From Ricinus communis (lineage: Eukaryota; Streptophyta; Magnoliopsida; Malpighiales; Euphorbiaceae), in assembly GCF_019578655.1 (NCBI RefSeq), contig NC_063261.1:21205626-21269625 (forward strand): a stretch of DNA of 64,000 nucleotides. The letters run 5' to 3'. Both the position numbers and the translations under genes were made by a program. Below the pieces are notes generated by a model that was not told the origin of the DNA, searched no databases, and saw only the letters and a program-made list of their open reading frames with translations. This document shows, piece by piece, positions 27,801-40,477 of the stretch. Each line of letters starts with the position of its first letter. Positions within the stretch are counted from its first letter, which is position 1.

Positions 27801-30800
27801 GACAAAATTATAATATGGGAGTGAATATACACTTGAGTTTTCAAAGTGAGTCTAATCGGATCAAAAATTTCTTGACATTGTTACATTTTACTAATTAAAC
27901 CATCAATCATTGTCTAAAAAGCCAAAACCTTTGGAAAAGGGAAATGTTGCAGGGTTGTGCCCATGTATATATATATATATATACATGGGGACCAATTGCA
28001 CAGAAAGGAAAAATTAATATCAATAGGACAAAGGAATAGAATTGGAATGAATCATGTTATTGAAAGTTTTTCCTTTTGTAAATCTTCTTTTAATAGTAGT
28101 GAAGGAAAGAATAAAAGATATTATCTTCCAAAGTTAATTACATTTTCTTGTTAATAATTATTTGGACCGCACTGGCCACTACGTAGCTTTCTTTGTTATT
28201 ATAGTCCATATAATCCATTGATAAATAGATCGTTCTCCATCTTCTTATTTGAATTTAAAGTAAAGAATTTGATTGAAAACTGGTGGTAAATAGATTTGTT
28301 TTTTCTATTTTTATTGCTCACCTTATGGCAATTCATTTTTTGAAATACTATTTATTATAAAAATTATTAAAGCATTATTAGAAATGGTCTAAGGAGAATG
28401 TGCACACGCTTAGCACTAAATAATTGATGGTGGGTGCATAGACACATTAATTATTAATTAGATTCTGTAATGAAACAGACAAATCATGACCATGAAACAA
28501 TTGATCAATCTGTTGGCAACCTGTGTCTCATTACCATCTTGCACATAAGGGATTACAAATCAATTATTTATAGTATAAAGATGGACAATCCACATTACAC
28601 TATATTCTTAAAATTATGAGATAATTAACCTGCTCCAAATACGAATAATTATCCGCTTTTTTTATATAATAATAATATCGATGAATGGTGAATAAATAGA
28701 TTCGAACTTAACATCCTTTTAATTTATAAGCAATTTACTTTATTAGCAAAATGCAATAGATTGGTACGACAATGTCAGATAATAAATGTAGTACTTACCA
28801 TGGATGATAAGAAGAGAAATGTGTGTGCTATATAAACACAATACGTGTACCCGCTATCATCATATTATTACTAAAAATAACATTTTAATTCAATAAATAA
28901 ATAAATAAATGTGCCCGCTATCAACAAAAACATATTAATTAACAGTACTATAATATGTAATTAATTTTATTAATAAAATAAAACAATATATTAAATTAAA
29001 TAATTTTTCCCTTTGAGCTATTTTGGGGCACTTATTTACTAGGGAGTATAGAGGTAAGACTAAAATTTTGAATGTGGTTGGGGGTCGGTCCATTAGTACC
29101 GGCCACCTTCAACTCGGCCACATACATATATATAGCAATTTGGGTAAACGAGAGAGCTTAAGTTTCTTCTTCTTCTTCTTCTTCTTCGTCTTTATTTTAT
29201 TAATTTAAATTTCTATAGTTTACTTTTTATTTTATTAAAAGCTTATTATATATAATTCAGATAATTTATTTATTTTATTACATTTCTATATTTTTATTTT
29301 AGTTTCTATTAAGTACTATTGAGTCCTTAATAAAAATAAAAAGAAAAAGGTATAGAGTTCTAATAATATCTTATTTCTCCATAATTTTGTAGGTTTTTTA
29401 AATTTAAATACTAGAATGAACAAAATAATTACCTTTTTTTTAAGTTAATCTTAAAAGAAAGATAATAAATTAAAAATTAAAAATATAAAATTTCAAAAAT
29501 AGAGTACTCCAAGAGGATCACAATAATGACAAGCCGGTCTATAATTACTTTTAGGAAGTTTATGAATATTCTAAGAATATTGCATGCAACTCTTCAAAGT
29601 TTATTTTCACTCATTCGACAATTTAATTTAAGCTTATAATTTTAAAATTTAAATTATTAAATTCGGTCCAATCCGACTAGATTAAGAATTTAATTAGAAA
29701 AGAAATGGAAAATGGAGGGAGTAAGAAGTTGGGTTAATCTGTGTAAGCATGCGAACCTTAAAGGTCAACCACTAAAATATCTTGCAAACCTATGGCCAGA
29801 CCATATATGCTCTTTGAGTCTTGTCATAAAATCTTGACAAGCAATGATATTTATCCCTGACCGACCAATAATTAATTTTAGAATCTTTTTTATTATTTTT
29901 TTATCCTCTTCTTATAAATAATATTATCAATTTGTTACTTTAAAGGTGTGGGTTGTAGAATTAAATCTGATTCATGCTTCTCCTTGTCACATGTCTATGG
30001 TAATGGAATGGCTTGGAGATAATTCACAATGTTATAATATTCTTAAGTAAATATTCGATTGAATGATTTGGATTTAATATGAATCTTGCCCATTAATAAA
30101 GCATAGAATTGCAATATTAATTTTATTTATTAATTTGTTTCATTTTGAGAAATTAGTTATTATTTTATATATATATATATATATAATTATATAATTTTTA
30201 TAAATAAAAATACCAGTCAGATATTATCAATTTCTTCCTCATCCGAGATTATATATATTAGTAGTTGAGTTTAGATTTGCCGTATTGTGCGGATCCAATG
30301 TTATTATTATACAATTAACATTGAAAGTATACAATTAATTATTATTATTATTATTATTTTCATTTTACAGTACTTGCCTGGATCATCATAAGTGATTGTA
30401 CGAATACTGATAGTTTTTAATTGCTGAATTTGAATAGTTAATGTTCATTTGACAAGAGTCTGTGGCTGTGAATATGCATATACTTGTAAGAAACTATGCA
30501 TGTTTTTTCAATTTCATATCAAGAGCTATTTGCCGTTCACTTCCAAAAGACTCAGAATCAATTTTATTAAAGAAAAGAAAAGAAGAATATAGTCAAACAA
30601 AAGGGTGTGGTGAATCTGCTGTCCATGTAGAATGGAATCTTTAATGTATTCTGATGCCTATTTGTAACCAATATTATTCCTTGCTAAAACTACCAGTGAT
30701 CCAACTTAATTCTATAACTATAAACCATTCGAATTGGAAACATGTCGTCATAAATTCTTGGTTGGCAAATTGAATCATTAATTCATTGATTTTCTTTTTC

Positions 30801-33767
30801 CCCAATGGGTACTCACAGTAAACCCTAGCTCCCTGCTGTGCCTTCAAATCAACTCCCCTGAAATGAAATGATATTTGTAAAATGGATCGATCATACTAGA
30901 CCTACTCTATACGCTATAATAACACTATAGATACAATTATCAAAAGTGAGAGGAACAAGTAGAATATATACCCATTAAAAAAATTAAATTTTTTAAAAAA
31001 ATAACTTACCATCCGTAAGAATTCTACCCGACACGCTCTAATATATTTTAAAAAGATTATTAACATAGAGATATAAATACTATAAAAAAATTTATTAATA
31101 AAAGAAATCTAACTGTTATAAATACTTATAATATTCAATTCTCCAAAGGGGCTTGATTCTGAAAGAAAAGATTATATTTAATACCTTATGTAAGCATCAC
31201 GTGGCAAAAATGGATTTAACATAATCCATTTTTAATATTGAAATAAGCTAAGAAGCCGATAAGATTAATGTTTTTACAACTTGTGGGTTTGAACTTCAAC
31301 ATCTTTCCAACTCAAAAGGAACAAAGTCTGCATATGTGTTTATAAATGTTAGGCAGACAAAGGGACCACAATGTATAATCTGCAATGTGTGGGCATTCCT
31401 AAAATTTGTTTGGAGAAGCCTAAACCCTAGACAGCGATCGATCTTCCTCTTTTTAGTTGTAAGATGCTGATCTTTTTCGAATCTTGGTAATAATAAAGAA
31501 TCTAAGCTAGTATCCGTGTCAATGCAATATCAACATTGCCTAGATGCAACTCCAGCATTCATATTCACACACACAGTCACACTTCTCTTTCTGTTTACTT
31601 TGAAGATTTGCATTCACATTATAATCGTACCGCAAGTGGAGTCTTAATCTATGGCTGGTTGTGCAGTTTCTTACACCACAATTTTAAGTATTTAAGATTG
31701 TTGTTGTCTGTAGAACAGTCATGTGAGGAATTATACAGTGAAATTGTTCTTGTACGTGTATTCTGCTAGTATTTCAAACGCCTGAAGCAATACAGGTTTG
31801 TGCATATCTTAGCATCTGCTATGATAGACTGTGTTTATTAATGTTCAAATTTGTGATGTAAATTTTAGCTTCTATATATATATATAGAACTAAATAATTT
31901 CCTGCAAGTTGCCAAAGTATCTCAAAGAGAAACGTGCATGCTTTAACATACAGGTTTTTCTCATGAATTTGACCCAAACTATTACGAAAATAATTAATTA
32001 GACCCCATTGCTTAGTAGAATCTTATCATCATTATCATTGGCTTACGATAATATTTATTCTTCAAAAGATGGTTTTGTCTCATTGCACTCTTCTCTTCTT
32101 GAATTGAAAGAACAAAGCCATTATACAATGTAAACTTTTTCCTTTTCCTTTTTCTTTCAATGATAACAATATTGTAGGGGCCCATATGCTTTTCCTTTTC
32201 AATTTTTAGTACAAATAATGATATTCTTTTTGGACCCATCTTTTCTGTAATGCCAATAAAACATCTTATCATGGTTTTCATAAAAACAAAAACTTTTTAT
32301 CAAGAACAGCCTTTTCAATGTGAAGTAGGGTTTGCAGTGCAGAGTTTGTTGCATGATATTGAGGGCATGTACCGTAATAGTAATAGCAATCAAAACCCAA
32401 AACCTACCCTAGTTACATACATATGTTGGGAGAGAAGGGTGCCCTCTCCACTGTGCTCATCAAGAAAGGGACTGAAAATTAACAGTTAGGTCTTGATGAG
32501 CCATTTAGGTGTGAGACAAAACCCTTTTGACAATATCCCTAAGATCCCCACAATTGTTGAGATTACGATAAGGCTTTTTTTCTCTTTTTCTTCTTGAAAG
32601 TGCCGGTCTGATTAGGGACAAATTATTAGAAGAGTGCCCCATCAAAATGAATTCTGGATCTCAAGCATTGAAAATTAACAAGTTTCACAAATTCTTTAGA
32701 GAAAATTCAAATAAGAATCAAACTTAATAGAGACTTCGTAGTATCCTTGTAGTGTTGCATTCAAAGTCATTTCAGCTCATCAACAGAATAATGATCAACA
32801 GCATTATTCAAATAGATAGTTGGTTACCTTTAAAATTGCAGTAGTCAAAGCTAAGGACTATTATGAGCATATTCCTTTTCGTCCATCGATTTTGTATACG
32901 TGTGATAGTGAGTATTCTCACACTACTAGCTTTTCAACCAAGCGCAATAATTAATTGTATGAATCACATATTTCTTTAATATTATAGTGAATTATAATTA
33001 TGATATAAATAGAGTAAAATTAACCAATTAATAGGGAGCTGGGTTACAATGCTGGACTGCAAGCTAACACTAACTTCTTTTAAGATTTTTATTATTATAC
33101 AAAACTGGAGAAGCCAAAAATGGCTGTCTTGCTTGATGGTTGTAGTACATAAGATAACTAACTCTGTACACATCACCTTAGGTTTGCCATTAACAATCAA
33201 TATAATATTGTGGGTGCTAGCCAAGTTGGCAAGTTGGGTTTCATAACAACTTGCAAGAACAGTGACTAGAAATAGGAACTAATGGACATCGATATGGATT
33301 TACAAATAGGTATCTCTAGAGTTAGTAGGACAATTGAAGTTTTTGGTTGCTCCGATAATGACAAATTTAGTAAGTAAAAATGAGAATCCTTTCTTTACCA
33401 ATTTGGAGGGTAATCCGACGAACGTAAGATTAAACCCTAAACGTAATGTTATGATCTTAACTGCAATATGTATAAGACTAGAAGTTCCATATTAGCTAGA
33501 AGTTTGAGATTTTAAGTGTTGGTGGCAACCACGAAACTGTATTATAATAGTATTTAGCTCGGAGATCTATGCTAAACCCTAAATCCTATGAAGCATAGAT
33601 CCCAAGATATTGGACTTAAATCCCACGTAACTTTGAAAGGATTGAATTTCTGAACGATACTTCACTCATACTATCAAGAAAAAAAGAAAGAGAAATACCG
33701 TACGAGAAGAGCATATATAATTGGACTTATATGAGAGAACTTTGTTAAAAGAGAGGCTTATACCTGG
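24840..33767. other. Gene-free upstream region of the NPF gene and desert beyond
   Basis: About 9 kb of A+T-rich DNA. Visible features are a GA-rich tract next to the NPF start, TATTTATAG on the minus strand near 24976-24987 (possible TATA), a (GA)n run at about 27443-27468, a perfect (AT)-cored palindrome at 27960-27989, and a TTC run at about 29164-29187. Two similar phrases, TTCTATCTGACACGCTCTAG (20357) and TTCTACCCGACACGCTCTAA (31021), hint at a dispersed repeat family. No exon with family similarity was seen. Confidence 0.55.
27960..27989. repeat. 30-bp perfect palindrome with TA core
   Basis: CCCATGTA, then TA repeats, then TACATGGG: the two arms are perfectly self-complementary. It could extrude a cruciform but is most simply a microsatellite that grew between complementary edges. 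Confidence 0.85.
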
Positions 33768-33967
33768 GCCACCTTGACATTAGGCATACTGAATTGCTGT
33801 GGCCCAAGCTGTATATGATTTTTGGTCTTTGGTTTCACTTGGATCTGAATTTTTCGCCTCTGCCTAACCTGACACCAGGCTTGGGTGGAGTCCCATTTGA
33901 TTGAACGGACTTGCATGTATAGCTGAACCCCAAACGACGCGTAGGCTCCAACCTTGAATCTCCTCAT
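33768..33967 (-). other. Exon-like segment, no family recognised
   Basis: A minus-strand frame of 66 residues beginning MRRFKVGAYASFGVQLYMQV. It is Gln/Lys/Arg-rich, with a base composition clearly richer in G+C than its surroundings. An ATAG acceptor-like site precedes it and a donor-like CCCAG/GTATAAG follows VKVAQ near 33767. No partner exon was found, so it may be a gene scrap, a transposon scrap or part of a noncoding RNA. Confidence 0.25.
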
Positions 33968-36900
33968 CTATCAGTAGAACGAACAGTTGCAATTTCTCAC
34001 AAATAATTTGGAACTGTTATGTCATGAGTAAATGTATGATGGAGTAATAAAACTACTGTTACCCACCATAGTTGTCACTTCAAAACCCACCATGAAAATG
34101 GTATTGATAGGAGTTGCAGCAGCATTATCTTTCTTGAAACACTTAGATGCTAGAATTCAACAATTTCTAAAACACATTGACTTAATTAAGAAACACTAAC
34201 AATTCACACTTATAGTTCCTGAAGGCAGAACATTCAATCTAGCCGACTAACAATAACAAATTCACAATTAATAAAAAGATATCTTGTCTAAATTATCATC
34301 ATCTAATTATCAACTGCTATCATTAAAATACAATTCTATTATCATAAATAAATATAATTTGATCTATAAAATACGATTAATATATCTAACACTAACTTAG
34401 CCGAATCATTTTTAAATTATTTCAAAGTTCAGATATTAATTTTCTTATTAGATTATCATTTCATATCATATGGTCGCGGGCAAAATATGATTCATAGCAT
34501 TATTTTTTCAAACGTCTATACTTACAAAACTTATGGTTTCTTTTGCTCCCTTTGGGCTTACCGATAGTTGCATTCATTGATTCCAGACATTTTAACTTGT
34601 ATTACTGGGGGCATGAAGAGAATCATGATATGTCCATCTTCAGAACAAACGGATGCAAGGGGTTGTTCAAGGAACTGAAATGCGAAACATTAGGAATTAA
34701 TATATATAGGTCTTCAAAATTCATTTACTGTACATGGTTATACACACGACCACCTTGGAGCCTGTGACCATATATAATATTTACAGGAATTCAATTGCGC
34801 TGATTAAGTACTTGCCGCCTGTGAAGTAATTCAGAGAGAAAGACCGCAAGTGATTGATTACTACAGGAGAAAAGAAAAGGATTTCCTGGAGGAGAAGCAG
34901 GTCCAGTATTTACACTTGTACTTTCCTTGTGTTGTTAGGTGAAGGACAGTGTCGTGATGATAATTATTTTTGTTTCATAGATTGAATCCTGATACTCACT
35001 CTTAAAACTTTATGAAATAGATAGATTGATTCAAAAATGCAATAATTTTCAAGCTAGGCAATTATTTATTTGCATCATCAATAACTCTTAACGTATTGAT
35101 ATTATTAATATCTGTGATTTAATGTCTCATATTTGGTAAATTGTTTCGGTAATATTAATTTTTTATATTTAATTTTTAATTGGTATCAATCTTTCAGTTT
35201 TTTTCTCTTCTTTTTAGTATAAAACTTCAATTTCTTGTATCAATTTAGTGAAATTAACTAATTTTCGGCCAATTGATGCTGTGGTGATAATAAATAATAA
35301 TATTTTCTTTATTTTTTGGCCACATAATCAATTATTCGTCAATACAAACTGAGCTTAATAAGCAAGTAGGTCCAATGCACAAAATTTTTCCAAATTGAAA
35401 TTTAATTAACCTACTGTAAATAAAAACTATAGCCATAAATTTACCATACTGTATTTTTCTTCTCGAAATCTTCTTGAATTCCCTAAAGACTTGTACTAAG
35501 AAGAAAACAAGTTAAGAATAGGATACCAACTGAAAACTAGGTGCAAAAATTTGGTACCACCAAGACAATTTACCCTCTCATGCTTGTCATAGTCTTACTT
35601 TTAAAAGCTTGTATTTCTTTTGTTCCTTGTTTTCTGAAAATTAAGGAAGTCTAAGAAACCTTACCTAACAAAGAAACTCGAACAGAAACGTCAAAAGATT
35701 TCGACTCAGAGTACAACAGATTTGCTGCCACAGTACCCAAAAAGAAAAATGTCAAAGCTCCGATCGCTTTAAAGTAGCTAGAACTCGAGAACGCCCCTTC
35801 CGTACAATAAATAGCTGCCTTTATCTCTGTCTAAGCTGACCCTCCATTAGCACAGCCATTCTACAGATAACATTGTTAACTAAGCTTCACACTTGCCCAG
35901 AAAAGATATACATACATATTGGTCCATTCATAATTGGATTTCATCTATAGTTTTTTATTTTAATTTGATTCATTTCATGTAGACCACTGTGTTTTCTTAT
36001 AATCGAAAATAAAATAAAAATAATAAAAATATAAGATATAGATCTTATTACTATTAATTTAACTGCTTGGAATATGTAGTTAATTAATTATTTAAGACAA
36101 GAACTGGACAACAGTAATCAGTTCCGTAACAATGCAATTCATAATTCACGTACGTACTTCACATAGATATCATTTTCCATGGAATTACATCTGATTTTGA
36201 AGGCTCTGATCAAATATGTTTGACATAATAAGCTTAGTTCGGTCACCGCCCAAATTAAATGCAAATCAAGTCCACCGGCTAAGGACCGCTACAAAGACAC
36301 ATGGAGACAAATAAATTCATGACCCCATAATCTTCTGTTCAGATTCAGGCATCTGATTAAGGTTAATTCTTTTCTTGAGGAAAAACAAAATGGCTATTAG
36401 CTAACAGTATCCTAAATGGGTTTTCCCTGCACCATGTTGCATTCTGCCCCGTTATAAGATAGCAACATAATTTTTTTTTATCCAATAATTTATAGGATAT
36501 ACTGATGGATTTCCATAAGTGTTAAAATATTATTTCAAAAATTTTATGTAATTGCATACATAAAATTCGAATTCAAAAATTTAATTAAATTAAAAAAGAC
36601 ATTTATTGTCTAATCTATATTTACTATTAAGTACAACATAGTATCATATTGATCCCAGCTAGGAAGATCGATATAAAAATGGGGCCAATGATCACGAAGT
36701 ATGTTATTTGGAGACTTAAAAGAGTATTTTTAGGCGTAGAAGATGGTGGTGAGTAATAATTATTCAAGGGGACCTAGAAGGGGAGGAATTTTTCTGATTG
36801 GTAATAGTCATAGCTTCAAAGTTAGGAAAATTCTTCCAGGTCTAAAACGAAGTGTGTGTTTTTTATTTCTTTTCAATAAGGCATGGTCTTCGTCTAAACT

Positions 36901-37185
36901 GAAACAATTGCAAGCCAAGGAGACCATGACTCAGTCATCATTTCCAAGCTCCTTCTTTTCCTTTTTGTACCGTGTAAAAAGAACATAAATACCTTCGAGT
37001 GCTACTTCTTTATGATAATTATACCAATTAACTTTCTCTAAAATTATGAATTCCAGAACCAGCATAGAAGCATATCAAAACCCCCCACCCCCCAATTAAC
37101 CCATTTACGACATATATATCATCTTTCCACGTACCATGTTTAAATCTCAAAAACATTAAGACATCCTTAAACTTGAAAGCTATAC
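33968..37185. other. Upstream region of the WRKY gene, otherwise empty
   Basis: Apart from the exon-like segment at 35665-35830, no gene is recognised. The frames at 34543-34767 and 36743-36988 have no family features. ACATATATATCAT at about 37110 is a possible TATA element 75 bp before the WRKY start. Confidence 0.5.
35665..35830 (-). other. Exon-like segment encoding a hydrophobic helix
   Basis: On the minus strand an acceptor-like CTTAG precedes a frame reading EIKAAIYCTEGAF, a serine run and a membrane-like stretch (IGALTFFFLGTVAANLLY), then SFDVSVRVSLLG before a donor-like GGTAAGG. Just upstream, a short ATG frame (MAVLMEGQLRQR) would join it with a one-base shift. Composition is coding-like, but no family is recognised and no second exon was found. 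A decayed membrane-protein gene is possible. Confidence 0.25.
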
Positions 37186-39166
37186 ATGGATGAGTTCATT
37201 TCTCTGATCCTTCATGGAGTCAAGTTAGCTAAAGATCTTGAACCAAGCCTACAAAACTTAGCTACCCAACAGGACATGCTTTCTAAGTTGGATGAAATCA
37301 TTAGGGTTTTCATTACTGCTAGGAAAATGTTGAATGCTCAAGACTCAAGTTCGCACCATCAAATGCTGTTTCGTGAACTGCAGCAGCAACCTAATCAGGT
37401 TGATCAAACCATACAGGATTGGCTAAGGACCAAATCAATTATGGAGTTGTTTCAAACGCAAGCACCGTTGCTAGAGAAAAAGTCATCTCCAGGTGGTGGG
37501 ATAGATATTGATACTGTGCCGACAGAATTGGGTGGCAGCACAGGTGTTCAGGCAATGGCTTCATCATCATTGCAAAGACCTCGAAGAAGGTAAGAAACTT
37601 ATTCATTTATGTCTTCGAATATTTTTAATTAATATATAATTGCACTACAGCCGATGACTTGTGTTTTACTTCAGAATCATCTCCGTAGACCTAAATAGTC
37701 TAACGTGGGAATGCTTTTCAACTTATTCCAAGAAATTCTGTGGTCGCATGCAAATTGCGGAAAGGAAAATGTTTTGCATGTATATTTACGTATCATAGTA
37801 AATGTATATTCTTATGATAGTTGCTGAAGGAAAAAAGAAAATAATAATCCCAATCTCTGAACCAATCGAGTAGGAACGAATGCCATTTAATCAAATATCA
37901 TGCTATCACCTAATGAGACAATCAATAAAAGAATTCCAAGTGCTTTCTAATTACTAGTTTAGTACAATTAATCCCATGTATACACTAATTACGTTATGTT
38001 AATGCAATAGATGTATGCTCACGGTTATAGGTGGGAAATTTTAACAACACGTCCGATATAAAAACAATGCAATTTTTACATTCGATGTTAGTTTCGTCTA
38101 ATTGGCATGTATAGAAGGATGGAACACCCAATTTTAATGTGCAAAAAAGGTCCAGAATATGCAATGTAGTTTGTGATATATTAATCTTTAGTTTGAGATT
38201 ATGGGTAAATGGGATTTGGAATTTTAGGAAGGATGATGGAGAGAAACGGACGATGAGGGTACCTGCTCCAAGGATGGGAAATACTGAAATCCCACCTGAG
38301 GATGGTTACACTTGGAGGAAATATGGTCAGAAAGAAATCTTAGCATCAAATTACCCTCGGTATTTCCACTTCTTTTCTACGTTATATCTCATCAAAATCT
38401 ATATGTATATGGTGTCCACTATTTTCATGCCATTTCTTACTAAATCTTTTAATTTTTTTAAAAAACATTTTGACTCAGTTTTCCGAAACCTAATAGATCG
38501 AGTCAATGACTGACTAATATGGAAAGTGATCTAAGCCGTACACATGCAATTGCTAATATTAGTTAGTAAACGCCTTAATGCAGATTGTTTTCCACGCCAA
38601 AGAAAATGGACTAATTTTGAAGAATTATTTCTTTGAAAAATCAAATGACTTAGTTGAGTTGTTATTAACATATTATTATTATTATTATTATTATTATATG
38701 TGTATAACATTTGCCCTCCTGCTCCATATGAACTATCATTTTCAGGGGCTATTACAGGTGCACCCACCAAAAATTGTATCATTGTCCTGCCAAGAAACAA
38801 GTGCAAAGACTAGATGATGATCCCTACACCTTTGAAGTTACCTACCGGGGAGATCATACTTGCCACATGTCTTCTACAGCACCATCTATTCCTCCACCTC
38901 CAGAATTTTCACAGGAGATGATGCAGACGATGGCTGCCCATCATCCTCCACCGTGGCTGGAATTTAGTTTGGGTGCTGGAGGAAGCGGTGGCAGTAGCAG
39001 CAGCACAGGTGCAGGTCCCTCCACGACGACGACCACGGTCCATGAATTTCCTGTAGCAGATTTGGCTGATGTTATGTTTAACTCTGGGAGCAGCAGTACC
39101 AACAGCATGGAATTGATCTTCACTTCCATGGAGGATAAATGGGACCGAGGGGACAAGAATAATTAA
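37186..39166 (+). CDS. WRKY55: WRKY transcription factor, group III, WRKY55-like (318 aa, three exons)
   Basis: A DNA-binding regulator that recognises W-boxes (TTGAC) in defence- and senescence-related promoters. Exons are 37186-37589, 38228-38359 and 38746-39166; all are GT-AG and the frame closes at 318 aa. WRKYGQK is at residues 164-170. The zinc ligands are C184-x7-C192-x23-H216-x-C218, the C2HC pattern that defines group III. The second intron splits the Arg codon before GYYRC, the standard position for WRKY domains. The N-terminus (MDEFISLILHGVKLAKDLEP) is the conserved leader of the WRKY55 clade. The C-terminal third is Pro-, Gly- and Ser-rich and probably acts in activation. The third-exon acceptor is TTTTCAG at 38745. 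A (TAT)n tract lies in intron 2 (about 38671-38699). The symbol is by clade resemblance, not proven orthology. Confidence 0.92.
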
Positions 39167-39639
39167 TCACTATTATTGGTGGCATGAAGCTCCTCTTTTT
39201 GCAAGAGATAATTATTTTTAACAGCAAATACTGTTTTAATCTGTGGGGGAGGGGGGGAATGGTTAATTAATTCGAACTATATTAATTTATTAGCAAAATT
39301 CCATTAATATGCCAATCCCGATTTTGTTTAAAAGTACCAGATCAAATTTTGTAATCGTAGTATTATTTTGATGGATGAGTTTCACTTGAAATTATGCCTA
39401 ATACTAACATTTTAGCTGGGCAATAAATATGAGAACTTGTGATTAGCAATTGATTGATGATTTTGATTAAGTAATGCTAGACAAAGTGTAAATTGAAAAT
39501 TTGATTAAGCAATACAAAAGTATGAATAGTTTTAGACATTCATATAAAAAAGAGATGAGGGTGAAGTAATCTGAAAGAATGTAATAGGATATTTCAGCTA
39601 GACTGACATTTTCTCAGGACTCGCAATGTGCCAACCAAC

Positions 39640-40131
39640 ATTCCATGCCTTTGTAATTGCAACGATCACAGCTGCAATCTCAGCTTCAAAAGCAATGGCC
39701 CCGCTCAGCTAAACCAGGGTTGGGGGTAGCTGATGGCAAATTATCAGTGAATTATTACTCATCTACTTGCCCAAAAGCATTGCCTATATTATTCAGGCAG
39801 GAGTCGCAGCAGCAATGAAAAAATGAAACATGCTTAGGGTTTATTTACCCAAGAATTGGGAACGACAGTGTGCTTGCACCCTCAACTGTCAGACTCCAAC
39901 TCCTGATAACTTCTACTATAAAAACCTGTTTTTTTCTTTTTTGAACAGTACTATGAGAACCTGTTCAACAAGAAAGGTCTTCTTCGTTCAGATAAAGAAC
40001 TCTTGAATTGCAGTTCTGCTGATTCTGTTCAAGATTTGCAAGTAATCCTCCTGCAATTTTTTTAACGATTTTGCTAAAGCTATGGCCGAGCTGAGCAACA
40101 TTAAGCCCCTTGCAGGAAGCCAAAGAGAGGT
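39640..40131 (+). pseudogene. Class III peroxidase pseudogene (internally deleted)
   Basis: The start of a mature peroxidase is visible as DGKLSVNYYSSTCPKALPII...QAGVAAAMK at about 39733-39827 (compare [13 protein letters not shown] of the intact gene). The C-terminal part appears as YYENLFNKKGLLRSDKELL at about 39950-40003, then FAKAMAELSNIKPLAGSQRE at about 40070-40127. The whole haem-binding core between them (distal HDCF, proximal AHTIG) is missing, and the pieces lie in different frames with stops. The C-terminal motif appears partly duplicated (FYYKNLF at about 39910, then YYENLF). It is therefore a broken copy, 24 kb from the intact peroxidase, and it differs enough from that gene to have come from another family member. 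Confidence 0.8.
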
Positions 40132-40477
40132 AAGTAAACATTACAGAATGGTCAATTAAATATACAATCGCAGAACAGAAGTATTAATAAAAGTGAAGCA
40201 TGCGACGGGTATGCATTATTAATGACTACAGTGTAGGGAAAGACAATACTCTCCTTTTTACCTTCCTACTGAAGGCATTATCATTGTTTCACTTTCATGT
40301 ACATTCGACTACACTAGAATGAATATCAAGTGATTATGTTATATGAGTGGTTAGCTGGTTATTAGTTATAACACCAGTGTATAATGTCGAAACTACTCTT
40401 AACTATACAGGGAAAATTTTTAGGGCTAGATTGGCTAGTGTGTTCCATCCGAATTATACACTTCATCTCACATTCAC

